A DNA stretch of 45,410 bases, taken from NCBI GenBank assembly GCA_029939595.1, contig JAOZSQ010000012.1, positions 1-45,410 of the forward strand, given 5' to 3'. This document shows, in pieces, positions 1-7,841 of the stretch. The translations under genes were made by a program, and so were the position numbers. The stretch is from EX4572-165 sp002254885. Its GTDB lineage: Archaea; Thermoplasmatota; E2; DHVEG-1. The notes under the pieces were generated by a model. It was not told the origin of the DNA and searched no databases. It worked only from the letters and a program-made list of their open reading frames with translations. Within the stretch, counting starts at the first letter, position 1. Each line of letters opens with the position of its first letter.

Positions 1-384
1 ACTTTCGTCACCATGAGGTGAACCTAAATATAAAACCTCTGGTTTATGTAATCCAAGTGATTCATTTGTTATTCTAACATAATAAACATCATAATTACCC
101 GCAGTTTTTCCAGTATTATAAAGTTCATTTGCTTTGAAAACTTCAATGTAATTTGGAAACTGATTTTCAAGAGTTAAATACCAAGAAACTAATTCATTAT
201 AACTTTCTGGCTTATAATACCAGCCATTTGGGGATAATTGTAAATTATTAAATATTTTATCCAGTTGTTCAGGTGGAGATATTAGTTTTGTCATTTTTTC
301 AGAATATGCCATTATTGGGCTTGCTGAGGGTATTATAAATAATGATGCTATGATTATTGTAATAATTACATTTTGTTTATTCAT
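1..384 (-). CDS. Secreted zinc carboxypeptidase, peptidase family M14 (3' part outside window)
   Basis: The first 128 codons of a minus-strand gene that runs off the left edge. It begins with a hydrophobic signal peptide of about 25 residues ending near SPIMAYS, followed by a prodomain-free M14 start: a YNELVSWY segment, typical of the helix before the catalytic core, and a strand leading to GSPHGDES at residues 121-128. In M14 peptidases the HxxE motif supplies two of the three zinc ligands, here H124 and E127. The protein would be exported and cleave C-terminal residues from peptides outside the cell. The ATG is preceded by a purine-rich AAGTGAA. The catalytic Glu and third zinc His lie outside the window, so activity cannot be judged. 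Confidence 0.8.
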   Translation of the reverse strand, partial: MNKQNVIITIIIASLFIIPSASPIMAYSEKMTKLISPPEQLDKIFNNLQLSPNGWYYKPESYNELVSWYLTLENQFPNYIEVFKANELYNTGKTAGNYDVYYVRITNESLGLHKPEVLYLGSPHGDES

Positions 385-681
385 TTTTTCACTTCATTTT
401 TTATTTAATTGTCATTTTAAGATTTAAGACATATATTTACATTGTTAAATATATTATGATTGAATAATATAATAAATTAATGATACTAATAATTTTTCTT
501 TTAAATAGTAGAAACAAAATTATGTATTATTAAAATTAATTGATTAGGTTTTCAATCATTATTGTCTATACAATCCATGAAATTATTGGGGAAATAATTC
601 AAAGTCAACTAAAATGTATGTTTGATAAAATTTTTTAAAGAGAACATTATTTATGGATATAAACTGGAAAATGTGAAATAA
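385..681. other. Divergent promoter region
   Basis: 297 bases between two divergently transcribed exported-protein genes. It is very AT-rich. TATA-like stretches stand near 430-440 (minus strand, for the M14 gene) and near 620-640 (plus strand, for the lipoprotein). No small ORF or stable hairpin was seen. Confidence 0.5.
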
Positions 682-1839
682 ATGAAAAAACTCATAGCAA
701 TTTGTATAATGTTTATATTTATCGTCATTGGTTTAAGTGGATGTAATGATATTAAAAAAGATGAGAATATTCAAGTTTCAATTTCAACATTCAAAGTAGA
801 ACCAGCCATAATTGAATCTGGAAATTCAACAATACTTAGTTGGGTTGTTATAAATGCTCAAACCATTTTTATTGACAATGGAATTGGTAATGTCAGCAGT
901 ATTGGTGAAATAAGTATTAAGCCATCTGAAACAACAACATATACAATAAAAGCAAAAAATAATTCTGAAACAATGACAGCAACAACTAAGATTGTCGTTA
1001 ATGAAATTGATATTAATACTTCAAGTGAAAATGAGTATTTTATATATTTAGATTTTTATACCGATAGTACTTGTCATGAATGTAAAGAGGAATATGATTT
1101 TGTTCAATCCAATTTTATTAATAATACGATATATAAAGAATACTTGAAAGTTAATTTTAAAATTATAAATGAAAATGAATCTGCATATAAAGAATGGGAA
1201 AACATTACAGACCCTCTCTTTAATTATCCTATTATTGTTCTTAGAGCAGATGATTTCATTTCAGAACCAATTGATAAGTTAAATATGAATGTTGATACTA
1301 TTAACTCAATAATTGAAAACATTCAAAATAATGATACTGAAAACAATGATACATCCTCGGAGAATCTATATGGGTCTATTGTAACCTCTATGGGAATAAT
1401 TAAAATTGAACTTTTTAAAGATATGGCACCTAACACAGTTGATAATTTTATTGATTATGCAAACTCTGGTTTTTATGATGGCCTCATATTTCACAGAGTA
1501 ATTGATGATTTCATGATCCAAGGTGGTGGATATTACCCTAATGGAACAAAGAAGGATACACATGATCCAATCGATCTTGAGATACATGAAGATGCCCGAC
1601 ATGTTGATGCAGCAATTGCTATGGCTCGTACAAATGATCCAAACAGTGCAACAAGTCAATTTTATATTTGTGATGGACCTCAATCTTCCTTAGATGACAA
1701 TTATGCTGTATTTGGCATTGTAACAGAAGGAATTGATATCCTAAGATCAATTGCATCAGTGAATACAACAACAAAAAATATGATGCAAAACTGGCCTGTT
1801 GAAGATGTTATAATCAATAGTATCAGAATTAGAATTTAA
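682..1839 (+). CDS. Lipid-anchored cyclophilin-type peptidyl-prolyl isomerase with Ig-like and thioredoxin-like domains
   Basis: A 385-residue lipoprotein. A lipobox LSGC places the lipidated Cys at 21. Residues about 35-107 form a bacterial Ig-like domain, with the LSW strand and a TTTYTIKA pattern. Residues about 116-215 look thioredoxin-like, with a CHEC motif at 131-134 and NYPIIVLR at the place of the cis-Pro strand. Residues 231-385 are a cyclophilin: FHRVI at 270-274 (catalytic Arg), MIQGG at 278-282, and SATSQFYI near 322-329. It should catalyse prolyl isomerisation, and possibly disulfide chemistry, on exported proteins at the outer face of the membrane. The membrane position and secreted-protein neighbours suggest a folding factor for the secretome. 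Cyclophilin assignment is firm; the thioredoxin-like call rests on one motif and spacing. Confidence 0.88.
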   Translation: MKKLIAICIMFIFIVIGLSGCNDIKKDENIQVSISTFKVEPAIIESGNSTILSWVVINAQTIFIDNGIGNVSSIGEISIKPSETTTYTIKAKNNSETMTATTKIVVNEIDINTSSENEYFIYLDFYTDSTCHECKEEYDFVQSNFINNTIYKEYLKVNFKIINENESAYKEWENITDPLFNYPIIVLRADDFISEPIDKLNMNVDTINSIIENIQNNDTENNDTSSENLYGSIVTSMGIIKIELFKDMAPNTVDNFIDYANSGFYDGLIFHRVIDDFMIQGGGYYPNGTKKDTHDPIDLEIHEDARHVDAAIAMARTNDPNSATSQFYICDGPQSSLDDNYAVFGIVTEGIDILRSIASVNTTTKNMMQNWPVEDVIINSIRIRI

Positions 1840-1930
1840 TCATTGACAAAAAATGCATTATTAACGATTAATATGGATAGAGATTATAAGCAATAGAGTT
1901 CCTTAAAACATTAAATTAGAGATTGAATAA

Positions 1931-2377
1931 ATGAATAAAAAGCTAATAACAATTGGAATGTCACTAATTATTCTATTAGTTGTATATGGTGGATGTACTG
2001 AAAAACAACCAATATCTGTTGATGATAATTTTGAACTTGTGTCATATTCTGTTGAATCCTGGAAAGACCGTACGAATGGATCTCAAGAAATTCAAAAGAT
2101 TGGCGATGGTTTTCTCCATAATAACAGTGTTAATGAATATAGGATAATTGGAATAATTAGAAATAAATCTGAACAAAATGTAGATATTAATTTAACAATG
2201 AAATTTTATGACATTCAAGATATTTACCTAGATTCAGCTTCAGTGATATTAAGCAATATTTCACATTTGTTAGATCTATCGTTTTCATATGAAGTTAATA
2301 ATAATGTTTTTAGTTCAAATTATATCGAAAACTTTGATAAAGTTGAGAAAGTACTTATTGAGTTGAAAGAGAAATAG
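1931..2377 (+). CDS. Lipoprotein with FxLyD-like domain
   Basis: A 148-residue protein with a signal peptide and lipobox YGGC, so it is likely tethered to the outer membrane face. The body has a beta-sandwich pattern: IIGIIRNKSEQNVDINLTMKF, then YDIQD, as in FxLyD-type domains where a strand with a V/I-x-G-x-V-x-N core is followed by a YD turn. Several N-x-S/T sequons suggest a glycosylated exported protein. It follows the cyclophilin lipoprotein by 91 bases in the same direction and may share its transcript. No enzymatic residues are apparent; a cell-surface binding role is a guess. Confidence 0.65.
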   Translation: MNKKLITIGMSLIILLVVYGGCTEKQPISVDDNFELVSYSVESWKDRTNGSQEIQKIGDGFLHNNSVNEYRIIGIIRNKSEQNVDINLTMKFYDIQDIYLDSASVILSNISHLLDLSFSYEVNNNVFSSNYIENFDKVEKVLIELKEK

Positions 2378-2550
2378 AAAATAAAGAATTCAATTTGATC
2401 ATTTTTTAGGTATATCAAATAATTTTGTAAAAACATGCTTTAAAATTTTAAGTGAGAAATGTATATTAGCGTTAGTTCATTTCTTGACTTAAAACTACGG
2501 GAATATTTAACAATTCAATTAGGTAATAAATTATTAAAATATGGTTCTAA

Positions 2551-2654
2551 TCCCAAACAGAAGAGAGAGTATGCGGACGCCGGGAATCGAACCCGGGCTG
2601 AGGGCTTGGAAGGCCCTAATCATAGCCTCTAGATCACATCCGCATGATTTGGGA
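2551..2654. repeat. Short inverted repeat flanking tRNA-Gly
   Basis: TCCCAAA at 2551-2557 and TTTGGGA at 2648-2654 bracket the tRNA gene and could extend the base-paired part of the precursor. Seven base pairs in an AT-rich background could arise by chance. Confidence 0.35.
2572..2643 (-). tRNA. tRNA-Gly(TCC)
   Basis: Cloverleaf read on the minus strand: acceptor GCGGATG pairs with CGTCCGC with one G-T wobble; anticodon stem AGGGC/GCCCT encloses loop CTTCCAA, giving anticodon TCC; the T arm CCGGG-TTCGATT-CCCGG is perfect. Discriminator base is A. CCA is not encoded and there is no intron. Confidence 0.96.
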
Positions 2655-2752
2655 ATAAAACAACTAATTTCCCTTTGTTTTTTTTTATTGAATAATAACG
2701 CCCTTGATAATAGTTTCTATGATAAAATCGAAAAAAAGAAAAAAAATTTAGA

Positions 2753-4096
2753 CTATGTCAAAGTAGGGGCCTGTCTTTTTAAACTTTCTAAAAGGTCAAA
2801 AGTTAAAATGGGTGTCCAATGAGCACTTGTTTCGCCATCTGCAAAGGATATTGAAAAAACACCTGTTTCGGGTTCTGCAACCCATTGCCACCATGTTTTC
2901 CAATCTTCTCTAAAAGAAAGAATTAATTTCCATAAAGGATCATATTGGCCATGATAAACAGATCGTATTAAAGTTATTGAATTTATTAAATCTATTTTTC
3001 CCCAACTATCTTCTAACCCGATACTTAATGCTTTATAATGTAACCATACAGCAGCCCAGGGTTCACCATTTAATAATAATCGCAAGTAACAGTTAAGTTG
3101 ATTTGGTTTGTAAATATCTCTTTGTTCTTTTGCAAGGTCGGGGTCAAGAAAACAATTTGAACGTCGTACAACATCTTTAATAGCCCAAAATGGCTTAATT
3201 TGTTCTACTGGATCATCCCAGGTACCTGCGTAATATTTATTTGCAGTTGTTTCAACAGCATATCCAACTGGAACTTTCGCATCAGATATTATAAAATTGT
3301 AGCCATAAGTTTTATCTGAAGTCAAAATATCAATGGCATCATCAATAGTTGATGCGGAATAAAGCGCTTCAAAGATACGAATGCCCATAGGTTCACCTAT
3401 ATCTGTTTGATCATTATTTTCAGACCACATATTGCTAATTGCAATTCCTTGTTCGTTCATTCCATCTTCAACTACATAACCTGCAAATGAAGGATAAGTA
3501 AATGCATAGTAATCATCTGGATCTGCAATGATAATAATTGGATAGTCTTGAACATAAGAACGTGTAATTGGATCTTCAATTGATAACGGAAATTCAAGAC
3601 TTCTTGCATGTATTAGCCCACCTGAATATGTGGCATCACCCCATGCTGAAAAACTTGAACAACGATGAGTATACGCAGCTCCTTCTGCAACCCATATACA
3701 TGCAAAATCATCAAATGGTATACTTAAAGCATCTGCAGTTCCTTGAATGTAATCTTTTACTTCATTTGTGATAAATGATTCTTGTTTTTTCCATAATTGT
3801 ATAAGTTCAGATTTTCCAAAACCTTGTTTTTCATAATATGATGTGAATGCACGATAATTAATCAAAAATTCATTTTTCATTAAGGATCCAAGTTGAAAAC
3901 CCATTTCATAAAAAGTGCCATTGATATAAAGAAGAGATACCTTATTTTGGTTAAGTCTAACTCCACCGTTTTCACCATAGATCAATCCCTCATTACCTAT
4001 TGGTTTTGCATCAATATCATCACTAATTATTGATGGTTGAATGAGTATTGTTGATAAAAATATGAATAATATCGTAAGTGAAATACTTCTTTTCAT
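2753..4096 (-). CDS. Secreted C45-type autoproteolytic hydrolase/acyltransferase (Ntn fold)
   Basis: 447 residues with an N-terminal signal peptide (about 1-25). The HRCSSFSAWGDAT segment at 144-156 followed by GGLIHARSLEF matches peptidase C45 (acyl-CoA:6-APA acyltransferase-like) proteins, where precursor cleavage exposes the Cys, here C146, as N-terminal nucleophile and the downstream Arg, here R165, helps bind substrate. A second family landmark is the GYVVEDGMNEQGIAIS stretch. Relatives hydrolyse or transfer amide-linked groups; the substrate here cannot be named. The export signal, unusual for fungal members but common in archaeal and bacterial ones, fits scavenging of peptides or amides outside the cell. 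The next gene upstream on this strand is another secreted hydrolase. Confidence 0.8.
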   Translation of the reverse strand: MKRSISLTILFIFLSTILIQPSIISDDIDAKPIGNEGLIYGENGGVRLNQNKVSLLYINGTFYEMGFQLGSLMKNEFLINYRAFTSYYEKQGFGKSELIQLWKKQESFITNEVKDYIQGTADALSIPFDDFACIWVAEGAAYTHRCSSFSAWGDATYSGGLIHARSLEFPLSIEDPITRSYVQDYPIIIIADPDDYYAFTYPSFAGYVVEDGMNEQGIAISNMWSENNDQTDIGEPMGIRIFEALYSASTIDDAIDILTSDKTYGYNFIISDAKVPVGYAVETTANKYYAGTWDDPVEQIKPFWAIKDVVRRSNCFLDPDLAKEQRDIYKPNQLNCYLRLLLNGEPWAAVWLHYKALSIGLEDSWGKIDLINSITLIRSVYHGQYDPLWKLILSFREDWKTWWQWVAEPETGVFSISFADGETSAHWTPILTFDLLESLKRQAPTLT

Positions 4097-4168
4097 TTAT
4101 ATTTCCCCCAATTCTATATATAATAAAGGTAATTAATAGTATATAATGATTTGTTTCAATAAATGCTT

Positions 4169-5728
4169 TTACGAATCGCTAACATCATAATCCTCGAAAA
4201 TCGGTTCTTGAAAAAATCTAAGATCAATATGGCTCCAATCATCTTCATCATTTGGTCCATGAGATCCATCAGAATAGTCAAGATAATATACATTTATTTT
4301 ATGATAATTCATGACGCTTTGATAATCTTCCCAATAATTCCAAGCATCAATTCGTTCTATCCATTTTTGTATTGGCGGTAAATCATTTCTTCCAGCCATA
4401 GAAGCATTATCAATTCCAGCACAGTATTCAGGTATAAGGCCCATAGAATGACCTAGTTCATGCATAAGAACAACACTATGAGCCAGGCGCATTAATCGTT
4501 CTGTTGTCGCTGAGGGCATATAGACATTTCTAAAATATTGATTATTACTAGGTATCGTAATAACATCGGGCCATAATTTATGATCTACACAAAAATTCCA
4601 TCCGCAATCATGAAGAACGAGTACATATCGAAAAATTCCTTTCCGTTCATCAGCGAAATGATATTTATAAAAAGAAGAGGCCATGCCTGAAAATGGTCCA
4701 ACATGTGTTTCAGAGAATGGTAGATATTCTCCACCACCATTTGTGAATCCTGATGGCCAACCATCATCAATATGAATAGCAATATGATGATCAATAAATG
4801 CATCCATAAGAATCCATTGTGATTCTTTATGAAGAATATTATCTTTTGCAAATAACCCCGGTCCCTTTTCCATGAAGTCTACTTCAATAAAAATTTCTTT
4901 ATAATAAGGGTTAGCAGTCCATTTTCTCATTGTATATTCTTCAATATTTTGTAGACCGTCTTCATCTGGATCTAAAATTGTATGATTATCAAATATAAAA
5001 GGGTCATATCCCCATTTCCATTCCCAAGATGTAGGGATACCATCACCATCAGGATCTAATCTTGAATCATCAATGTATGGGTCTGTACCTAGAATATTAT
5101 TTTCAGTCCAAAAGGGGATGTTATCATTATCATTATCTGTTTGAAATACATTAAACCATATTTCATATGTATCGCCGATATAGTGACCATATCCATCTGA
5201 ATCATTAAAAGAATCATCGCCCGACCATCGACCTGTTTTGAAATTATATACAATACTAAATGATTCCTTGATTACTTCATCTTTTCTAAGGAGTTTCTTT
5301 TCGATATCAATAATTTCGATTTTAATTTTAGTTTCAATGGTCTCATTTTCAACGTGGCGATATGCTTCCCAACCGACATAACCTGTATCCCATGTTGTAA
5401 TCTCATCGCTTGTCCATTCAGCATTGTTCATTTGGGCAGTATAGTAGTAACATGGATTTGTTTTCCAGGATGTACCAATTTTTCGAAAGTTATCTTCAAT
5501 TCCTCGCCTGTGAATCCTTTGTATTTCAAGAGCAACTGCTTGTTGTATAGAATCAGGGCTTATAGTATCATTAAAAAGGGTATTATCAATAGGATCTTCT
5601 TGACTGTCCTGATCTAAATTTTGATTTATTGAAAAAAGGTAAATTGAAATTAAAACAAAACTTAACATTATAAGAAAACTACTGATTAGTAGTATACGTT
5701 GATTTTTTTTAAATATATTTTTTTTCAT
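4169..5728 (-). CDS. Secreted metzincin-like zinc protease with thrombospondin type 3-like calcium repeats
   Basis: 519 residues. A hydrophobic segment at 11-33 is a signal anchor or signal peptide. Residues about 197-270 carry Asp-rich DxDxDG-type repeats (DNDNDNIPFW, DPDGDGIPTSW, DPDEDGLQNIEEY), the calcium-binding pattern of thrombospondin type 3 repeats. The catalytic domain follows, with the zinc motif HELGHSMGL at 423-431 and, further on, SVMNYH, which looks like a metzincin Met-turn. The third zinc ligand in metzincins lies six residues after the second His; here that position is not a clear His/Asp, so assignment to a named family is left open. Likely a cell-surface or released endopeptidase. 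It sits beside the C45-type hydrolase, same strand, 72 bases upstream. Confidence 0.8.
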   Translation of the reverse strand: MKKNIFKKNQRILLISSFLIMLSFVLISIYLFSINQNLDQDSQEDPIDNTLFNDTISPDSIQQAVALEIQRIHRRGIEDNFRKIGTSWKTNPCYYYTAQMNNAEWTSDEITTWDTGYVGWEAYRHVENETIETKIKIEIIDIEKKLLRKDEVIKESFSIVYNFKTGRWSGDDSFNDSDGYGHYIGDTYEIWFNVFQTDNDNDNIPFWTENNILGTDPYIDDSRLDPDGDGIPTSWEWKWGYDPFIFDNHTILDPDEDGLQNIEEYTMRKWTANPYYKEIFIEVDFMEKGPGLFAKDNILHKESQWILMDAFIDHHIAIHIDDGWPSGFTNGGGEYLPFSETHVGPFSGMASSFYKYHFADERKGIFRYVLVLHDCGWNFCVDHKLWPDVITIPSNNQYFRNVYMPSATTERLMRLAHSVVLMHELGHSMGLIPEYCAGIDNASMAGRNDLPPIQKWIERIDAWNYWEDYQSVMNYHKINVYYLDYSDGSHGPNDEDDWSHIDLRFFQEPIFEDYDVSDS

Positions 5729-5819
5729 TTGCCTCTGTAAATTATAATTAATTTTTATTATTTATATTAATATTAATAATTATCATTATATATGTATTTT
5801 ATGAAAAAAATATTTCATT

Positions 5820-6821
5820 TTATAGTGTTTGAGGTAGATAAAGCCATTTATGGACCTTTTTGACACTTACGTGATAGTAATTTCTTATTGCTTTTGGAAA
5901 ATGTTCTGATATTTCCTGAATGATCTCATGGATTTGATTTGTGTTTTTTACATGAAATTCTAATTCAAGATGAGATTCTCCCGTGGTTGTATCAATATTG
6001 ATTAAATGTGGATTTGAAGAAATAAAGTCAATTATGTGATTTCTAAGATTAAATTTTCTTAATAAAATGTAAACTTTATAATCTTGATAACCAAGTTTTG
6101 AGATATCAATTTCCGTTCTAAATCCTTCAATAACTCTGTTTTCTTTCATTTTTTTGATTCGATATCCTATTTGACGGGATGAAACATTTAATGAATTTGC
6201 AAGATATGTTAATTTAATTTGTGCGTTAGGGCTCAATGCATGAAGAATTTTATATTCCAATGGATCAAGATTAATATATTCTGTATTTGATCGGATTTCA
6301 ATAGTTTTTTTATATGTTCGTTTTTCTTCAATTAGATAAGATGGAGGAAAATGCATTTCATTTAGATAAAATGCTAGTGATTGTTTTTCAAAATAATGAC
6401 CAAATTTATTTTGAATTTCTTGCCAAATAAAAAACATCTTTCTAATGTCTCTTAATCCAAATAATACAGATAGATCAAATGGTCCATATGTTGAAACAAC
6501 GATAAAGGTATATTTATTATTCACAAAATAATTAATAATTTCATTTTGAATTTCAGGGTTGACATATTGATAAACAAAATGGAAACGTGGTGCAATAAAG
6601 CCAAGTTTATATAAATCAACAACAGTATAATAAGATTTAATAATGCCCATATTTGTCATTCTTTTAATGCGGTATGCAACAATACTTTTTGCAAGACCAA
6701 CTTTTTTCCCAAGGTTTGCTAATGAATGTCTGCTGTTTTGATCTAATTCATAAAGAATTTTTTTATCTTTTTTATCTATTCCTTTCACACTATAATATAT
6801 GTCTATACATATTAAAAACAT
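5820..6821 (-). CDS. Double Lrp/AsnC-family transcriptional regulator
   Basis: 333 residues built of two tandem Lrp/AsnC modules. The first has a winged HTH at about 15-65 (DKKILYELDQNSRHSLANLG, then AYRIKRM) and a RAM/ligand-like region to about 160; the second HTH lies at about 187-240 (LDPLEYKILHALSPNAQIKL, then GYRIKKM), followed by a second effector-like region. Usual Lrp proteins have one copy in about 150 residues and form dimers; this arrangement would make a built-in dimer. A GTG at 6788 would give a start closer to the family norm (KGIDKKDKKIL), so the first 11 residues may not be translated. The target genes are unknown. Confidence 0.8.
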   Translation of the reverse strand: MFLICIDIYYSVKGIDKKDKKILYELDQNSRHSLANLGKKVGLAKSIVAYRIKRMTNMGIIKSYYTVVDLYKLGFIAPRFHFVYQYVNPEIQNEIINYFVNNKYTFIVVSTYGPFDLSVLFGLRDIRKMFFIWQEIQNKFGHYFEKQSLAFYLNEMHFPPSYLIEEKRTYKKTIEIRSNTEYINLDPLEYKILHALSPNAQIKLTYLANSLNVSSRQIGYRIKKMKENRVIEGFRTEIDISKLGYQDYKVYILLRKFNLRNHIIDFISSNPHLINIDTTTGESHLELEFHVKNTNQIHEIIQEISEHFPKAIRNYYHVSVKKVHKWLYLPQTL

Positions 6822-7131
6822 TTGTGCTAATTGTACATAATAACCAATAAATGTAAATATTTTATGTTTTTTGAAAGAAAAAATAAGCTATTTTTTTTAT
6901 TTTTCAAAAAATATATCTGAAATATCAATCAATTATTACAAGAAATTGTCCAATCGTACAAAAAACGAATCACATTTTATAAATAGTTAATTTAACATTT
7001 TATATTTTAATTAAATAGCCTTATAAAAGGAGGGGAAAATTCTCCCTTTAGTAAAATATTAATTTTCCCTTTTTCCCCTCCTTATAACATCATTTTGTTA
7101 TAATTTTTATTGTATTCTTGGTATTATGATA
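6822..7131. other. Intergenic stretch with a long hairpin
   Basis: About 310 bases without a convincing ORF. It contains TATA-like runs near 6975-6984 and 6998-7008 (plus strand) and the hairpin at 7027-7083 listed separately. Confidence 0.5.
7027..7083. ncRNA. Candidate structured RNA or terminator hairpin
   Basis: AAGGAGGGGAAAA at 7027-7039 is perfectly complementary to TTTTCCCCTCCTT at 7071-7083, 13 base pairs around a 31-base loop that has its own C-rich and A/T-rich parts. It lies 49 bases beyond the stop of the small minus-strand gene at 7132 and could be its 3' end. Alternatively a plus-strand TATA-like box at about 6975 would start an RNA just before the stem. The strand is unresolved. 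Confidence 0.4.
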
Positions 7132-7326
7132 TTATTCAATTAGTTCTATTCGTGCTTTTCCAATTACAAGATGTTTATTTACTTTTTTAATATAGATGTA
7201 ATCATCTGAACTGACATTTAACTCATCAAACCAATGTTCTTCAATACGATCAATAATATCTTTTGAGGTTCCTATCTCTATTTCATTATCAATTATTTTC
7301 GTTTTTTCAACCATCATATATTCCAT
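7132..7326 (-). CDS. Small hypothetical protein, 64 residues
   Basis: A short acidic/basic protein with alternating strands and a helix (SKDIIDRIEEHWFDEL, then YIYIKKVNKHLVIGKARIEL). The ending pattern of two beta strands after a helix recalls small DNA- or RNA-binding folds, but no family is recognised. Three possible ATG starts are present (7326, 7317 and 7314); the later pair has GGATGG about six bases upstream. A hairpin downstream could end its transcript. Codon use resembles the neighbours, which supports coding. Confidence 0.55.
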   Translation of the reverse strand: MEYMMVEKTKIIDNEIEIGTSKDIIDRIEEHWFDELNVSSDDYIYIKKVNKHLVIGKARIELIE

Positions 7327-7435
7327 CCATTATCCAATATTGTATAAAATAAATAATAAAATAATATTTTATAAACGTTATTAAAAAATAAAAAAATAGA
7401 AAAATTTGTATAAATCTTTCTGATTTTGAATTATA

Positions 7436-7543
7436 CTAAATTGAAAAAATTAGCCAAAACCAATAAGAAATGACCATTCCTGAAAGCCCATATACAAAAG
7501 TTGTTATTACTGCATCCAGAGCTTTTTTTGAGAATTCAAACAT
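7436..7543 (-). CDS. Tiny membrane protein, 35 residues
   Basis: A 36-codon ORF starting at ATG 7543. The peptide begins MFEFSKKALDAVITTF, continues into one long hydrophobic helix rich in aromatic residues (VISYWFWLIF) and ends right after it. The start is preceded by GGTGGATGATGC, a good Shine-Dalgarno at suitable distance, and by a minus-strand TATA-like box (CTTTATATATGC) near 7600-7612. An amphipathic N-terminus with a single membrane span is typical of small regulatory or complex-stabilising membrane peptides, but the role is unknown. It lies in an otherwise empty gap between a small gene and dnaK. Confidence 0.6.
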   Translation of the reverse strand: MFEFSKKALDAVITTFVYGLSGMVISYWFWLIFSI

Positions 7544-7841
7544 GCATCATCCACCAATATTAGAATAAAAACAAATACTTAAAATACCTTTTTTGCTTGT
7601 GCATATATAAAGGTATATCCGCCTGCCCCTTGAAGTGTAAAAATTAATCATTATATCTTTAATTTTCTCTACTTTATTTCACAATATAAAAACTTTAAAC
7701 ATTTAATAACAAATATGTTAATTATTCTGTTTATATTTATATATGTCACCATTGTCATCTTACGATAATAATTTTATCTTAATAAAGCCAAAAATAGTAT
7801 TTAAAACAAATAAAATATAAAAAAAAGGATGAAAAGTTTTT

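Noticed and set aside
2541..2822. Plus-strand 93-codon ORF with an EPGLRAW-like segment
   Set aside because: It runs across the tRNA-Gly gene and the end of the C45 gene; the peptide is the translation of tRNA antisense.
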